A DNA stretch of 64,000 nucleotides from CAWCTD01 sp963798455 (lineage in GTDB: Bacteria > Acidobacteriota > Terriglobia > Bryobacterales > Bryobacteraceae), in contig CAWCTD010000004.1 of the NCBI GenBank assembly GCA_963798455.1, positions 372,001 through 436,000 on the forward strand, given 5' to 3'. This document shows, one piece after another, positions 61,614 to 64,000 of the stretch; within the stretch, counting starts at the first letter, position 1; each line of letters starts with the position of its first letter. Both the position numbers and the translations under genes were made by a program. The notes beneath the pieces were generated by a model. It was not told the origin of the DNA, made no database searches, and saw only the letters and a list, made by a program, of their open reading frames with translations.

Positions 61614-61908
61614 TGTGGTTTAAAGCATAACCTTGCCGCTCCTAAACCATAACCTTGCCACCCAATCCCCTTCAAAGCGTTGATTTCTCGTGAGCGGCGA
61701 TGACGGCCAGCGTGGGCGCCTAAAGCATAACCTTGCCGGAACTGCGGTCCGGCCGAGAGGCAAGCCCTCGACCCTGATGGTTGATTCCGCGAGGGGCACG
61801 GGGCTTTCGGCATCTGGTAGCAGAGAACCCAAGACACACAGGCGAGGGCCGACCAGTTCCAAATAAACCATAACGGTGCCAAACGGCAAAGTTATGCCTT
61901 AACTCACA
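61614..61908. mobile_element. Non-autonomous 295-bp Tn7-like mini-element
   Basis: Left tip TGTGGTTTAAAGCATAACC and right tip (reverse complement) TGTGAGTTAAGGCATAACT match at 21 of the first 25 positions. TnsB-type sites CATAACCTTGCC lie at 61625, 61647 and 61725 (direct), CATAACGGTGCC at 61868 (direct) and one inverted at 61884-61897, the same arrangement as in the 44-kb transposon. Flanks are TCAGG and TCAGT, a 4-of-5 match to a 5-bp duplication. No gene inside. It could be moved in trans by the TnsAB of this or a close relative. Confidence 0.8.
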
Positions 61909-61940
61909 TCAGTTTGAATTCATCCTAACGGAGGGAAAAA

Positions 61941-63050
61941 GTGAGGAACTCGGCGAGACTCCGTCTCGGGTATTACCCCCTCGAAGTCAAAGAAGCCCAG
62001 CGTATTCGGCGGTCCCTGCAATTCCCGGAGCCGGTCGAGTGCTCGGTCGTGGACCCGTGCGCGGGGTGTGGCACGGCTCTCGTGGAGATCACTGCGGACC
62101 CCCGCGCGGCGCGATACGGAATCGAGCTCGACGCATATCGCGCGGAGCAGGCTGGCCGGGCGCTTCATCAGGTGATTCAGGGCAACTGCTTCGATGTTCA
62201 CTGCCCGGTGGAGTCGTTCTCGCTGCTCTACCTGAACCCTCCGTACGACTTCGAGGTCGGTGAGAGCCGGAACCAGCGGATGGAGCAGCTCTTCCTCGAA
62301 CACACATTCCGCTGGCTGAAGCCGGGCGGCGTCCTGGTCCTAGTGATCCCCGCCCAGAGGCTGAACGCATGCGCCGACGTGCTCGCGGTCCACTTTCGCG
62401 ACAAGACGCTCTACAGGCTGACCGAACCGGAGGCCGTCCGCTACCAGCAGATTGTGGCGTTTGGGGTCCGCAGATCGCATCGGGAGCGCAGCCAGGTAAA
62501 GGACTGGGATGTCAGTCAGGCCAAACGGAAGCTGTTCGAATACGCGCGCCAGTATGAACAACTGCCTGGACTGCCCGATGTGCCGGACCGAGTCTACGCG
62601 GTGCCGCCGAGTGGCGCGGTGCAGTGGGCGTACCGTGGGATTCCGCTGGACAGCGTCGAAGATTCCTTGCCTAATTCCGCTGCGTACCGCCAGGCGGCGC
62701 GCGTCCTGTTTGCGCCCGAGGCACGCGCGACGGGCCGGCCGCTCACGCCCCTTCACGGCGGCCATGTCGGCCTGCTCGCCACCTCCGGCCTGCTGAACGG
62801 CGTGTTCGGAACCGGCCCGCAGCGGCATGTATCCTGCTGGGAATCAAATAAAACCACTGATCGATTCGAGGAAGTGGAAGACGGGGTCACCACGATCCGC
62901 GAGCGGGAGCGGTTCACGCAGAGCCTGACGCTCGCGTACTGGGATGGCCGGACAGCCATCCTGACCGATGGGAGTCGAAACCATGAAGAACGCCCACCTG
63001 CGGATGGGAACGCTGCAGTTTCACAAAGTGACAAGGGACACGACGATTGA
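61941..63050 (+). CDS. DUF6094-type class I methyltransferase
   Basis: A 369-residue protein starting at GTG with CGGAGGGA upstream. SAM-binding loop: SVVDPCAGCGTALVEI; second acidic strand YGIELDAYRAEQA; catalytic-type motif LLYLNPPYDFEVG (NPPY, as in N6-adenine/N4-cytosine methyltransferases). A C-terminal domain with LTPLHGGHVGLLATSGLLNG is typical of DUF6094 proteins of mobile elements. The target, DNA or RNA, is unknown. Confidence 0.8.
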   Translation: MRNSARLRLGYYPLEVKEAQRIRRSLQFPEPVECSVVDPCAGCGTALVEITADPRAARYGIELDAYRAEQAGRALHQVIQGNCFDVHCPVESFSLLYLNPPYDFEVGESRNQRMEQLFLEHTFRWLKPGGVLVLVIPAQRLNACADVLAVHFRDKTLYRLTEPEAVRYQQIVAFGVRRSHRERSQVKDWDVSQAKRKLFEYARQYEQLPGLPDVPDRVYAVPPSGAVQWAYRGIPLDSVEDSLPNSAAYRQAARVLFAPEARATGRPLTPLHGGHVGLLATSGLLNGVFGTGPQRHVSCWESNKTTDRFEEVEDGVTTIRERERFTQSLTLAYWDGRTAILTDGSRNHEERPPADGNAAVSQSDKGHDD

Positions 63051-63672
63051 TGTGCGGCTTTGGATGGACCGGCTCATCGCCGAGCACGAGGACGGCGCCG
63101 GCAGACGCGCGAAAGCGTATTTGATCTCGGTGTTCGGAGGCGATCAGGAGATTGCTGCTATCAGTGTGGCGATCTCGGAGGAGAGTTGCTTCCATGTGCA
63201 AGGGACGGGCATCCCGGCGCTGACGGTGTCGTTGGGCGCCGATGCGGAAACGTTCCGGGCCTCCATATCCGTACCCGGGCGCAAGCGCCCGGTCCGTCAT
63301 CTTGTCGCGATCTCAAAAGAACTGGCGCTGACGCGCGCGGGAGGCGAGCCCAAGGCTAGGCGCACGGTCCTCTGTTCCGACACACCCGGCTTCGTTCTGT
63401 ACCGCCTGGCTGTGCGGTTCGGCCTTCCGGTCTTGCCGGAGTGGAGCGAGTGGTTTCACAAGGAACTCGTGCGCCGGCGCGCGGTCCAGTCACTGATCGG
63501 GCTCGGCTGCGAGCCCATTCTCGTCAGCGGCACCAAGAAGCGGTTTCTAGCCTGGATCGGCCATGGGCTCAAGCGGCGCCAGATTGAGATTCCGGATGGT
63601 CTTGAAACCCCGCTCTGGGACATCCAAGCCCGCTTCGATCCACCCGAAGAAGCCGCCGGCCAAGCGGCGTAG
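62983..63672 (+). CDS. Hypothetical protein, 229 aa
   Basis: Starts within the end of the methyltransferase gene (68-bp overlap) at an ATG after GGGAGTC. Alpha/beta soluble protein (AYLISVFGGDQEIAAISVAIS; FVLYRLAVRFGLPVLPEWSEWF). No family recognised. It probably works with the methyltransferase, as tight overlaps of this kind are typical of co-translated genes. Confidence 0.55.
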   Translation: MKNAHLRMGTLQFHKVTRDTTIDVRLWMDRLIAEHEDGAGRRAKAYLISVFGGDQEIAAISVAISEESCFHVQGTGIPALTVSLGADAETFRASISVPGRKRPVRHLVAISKELALTRAGGEPKARRTVLCSDTPGFVLYRLAVRFGLPVLPEWSEWFHKELVRRRAVQSLIGLGCEPILVSGTKKRFLAWIGHGLKRRQIEIPDGLETPLWDIQARFDPPEEAAGQAA

Positions 63673-63711
63673 CCACTCATCCCCCAGCCCAACCCCAAAT
63701 AGGAGTCGTGC

Positions 63712-64000
63712 ATGGAACCTCTGCCTACCAACACGAACGAATACCTCCGCCTTTACGCCGATGAGCTGGGGGCGAGAATTCTCGCGCAGTTCCCTCCGCT
63801 CCACCAGCTAGGAGACCAGGTGCATCCGGGCATCGCGCGGCTCCGCCGCACGCCGTTTCCCGCGCAGCAACTGGCGATCATGGGCATCGTCAGGCAGTGG
63901 CAGCGCTCGAATGCTGCCGCGGCCATCGCGGAATGTGGCACCGGGAAGACTCTCATCTCCCTCGGAGCGATTCATTGCCACGCGGACCAGCGGCCCTACA
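63712..64000 (+). CDS. Superfamily II (SNF2/DEAD-type) helicase, N-terminus only
   Basis: AGGAG lies 7 bp before ATG 63712. The 96 residues seen end just past motif I: RRTPFPAQQLAIMGIVRQWQ is a Q-motif-like region and AAAIAECGTGKTLISLGAI is Walker A. The rest lies outside the window. In such elements this gene follows DUF6094 methyltransferase genes and is usually a large SNF2-like helicase. Confidence 0.75.
   Translation, partial: MEPLPTNTNEYLRLYADELGARILAQFPPLHQLGDQVHPGIARLRRTPFPAQQLAIMGIVRQWQRSNAAAAIAECGTGKTLISLGAIHCHADQRPY

Overview
The window is one strongly GC-rich stretch of bacterial DNA, probably from an Acidobacteriota of the Solibacter/Bryobacter type. That placement is an inference from protein families (carbohydrate porin with an Nramp-like transporter, DUF6094, DUF6788, DUF6908, DUF932); no rRNA or tRNA was found to confirm it. 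Most of the window reads as an integrative conjugative element or large plasmid. The left edge cuts a VirB10/TrbI gene and the right edge cuts a helicase.

Layout. 0-1.1 kb: the end of VirB10/TrbI. 1.3-14.6 kb: cargo of chromosomal type: an XRE-cupin regulator, a cation/proton antiporter, an SDR oxidoreductase, a histidine kinase/NarL regulator pair, a radical-SAM enzyme with a PLP aminotransferase, two envelope proteins, a flippase-like membrane protein, a divergent Nramp transporter and a decayed porin. 14.9-31.1 kb: a type IV secretion operon on the + strand (pilin-like proteins, VirB3, VirB4, two VirB5/TrbJ-like paralogues, VirB6/TrbL, VirB8/TrbF, VirB9/TrbG, VirD4/TraG and a replication-relaxation protein). 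Inside it, between TrbF and TrbG, lies a protein with the motif set of the eukaryotic-type (double-psi beta-barrel) RNA-dependent RNA polymerase family. Four 22-bp-spaced repeats follow the replication-relaxation gene.

31.5-38.1 kb: a three-gene module, TerB-domain membrane protein, BREX-type (DUF2791) ATPase and Lhr/BrxHI-like helicase, which is a candidate defence or DNA-processing system. 38.5-43.9 kb: a replication and recombination block (Rad52-type annealing protein, AEP/TOTE-type primase, HD hydrolase, FliA-like sigma factor and a DUF429-like protein).

44.148-50.585 kb: a complete minimal Tn7-like transposon (DUF6788 protein, fused TnsA-TnsB, TnsC, TniQ). It has TGTGAC...GTCACA ends, several TnsB-type sites per end and a perfect 5-bp target duplication (CTGTC). 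It splits a DUF6908 gene whose frame is restored on paper when the element is removed. A 295-bp non-autonomous element at 61.6-61.9 kb carries nearly the same ends. 51-64 kb: further accessory genes, including DUF932, a degenerate J-domain protein, PIN-like, DUF5677 and DUF4238 proteins, a UDG-like protein, a nucleotidyltransferase, a DUF6094 methyltransferase and a helicase.

Several genes carry single-base frameshifts (trbL twice, the polymerase once, a RelE-like gene once). These are either assembly errors or signs that the element is decaying. All functions are read from sequence motifs alone; no database search was run.
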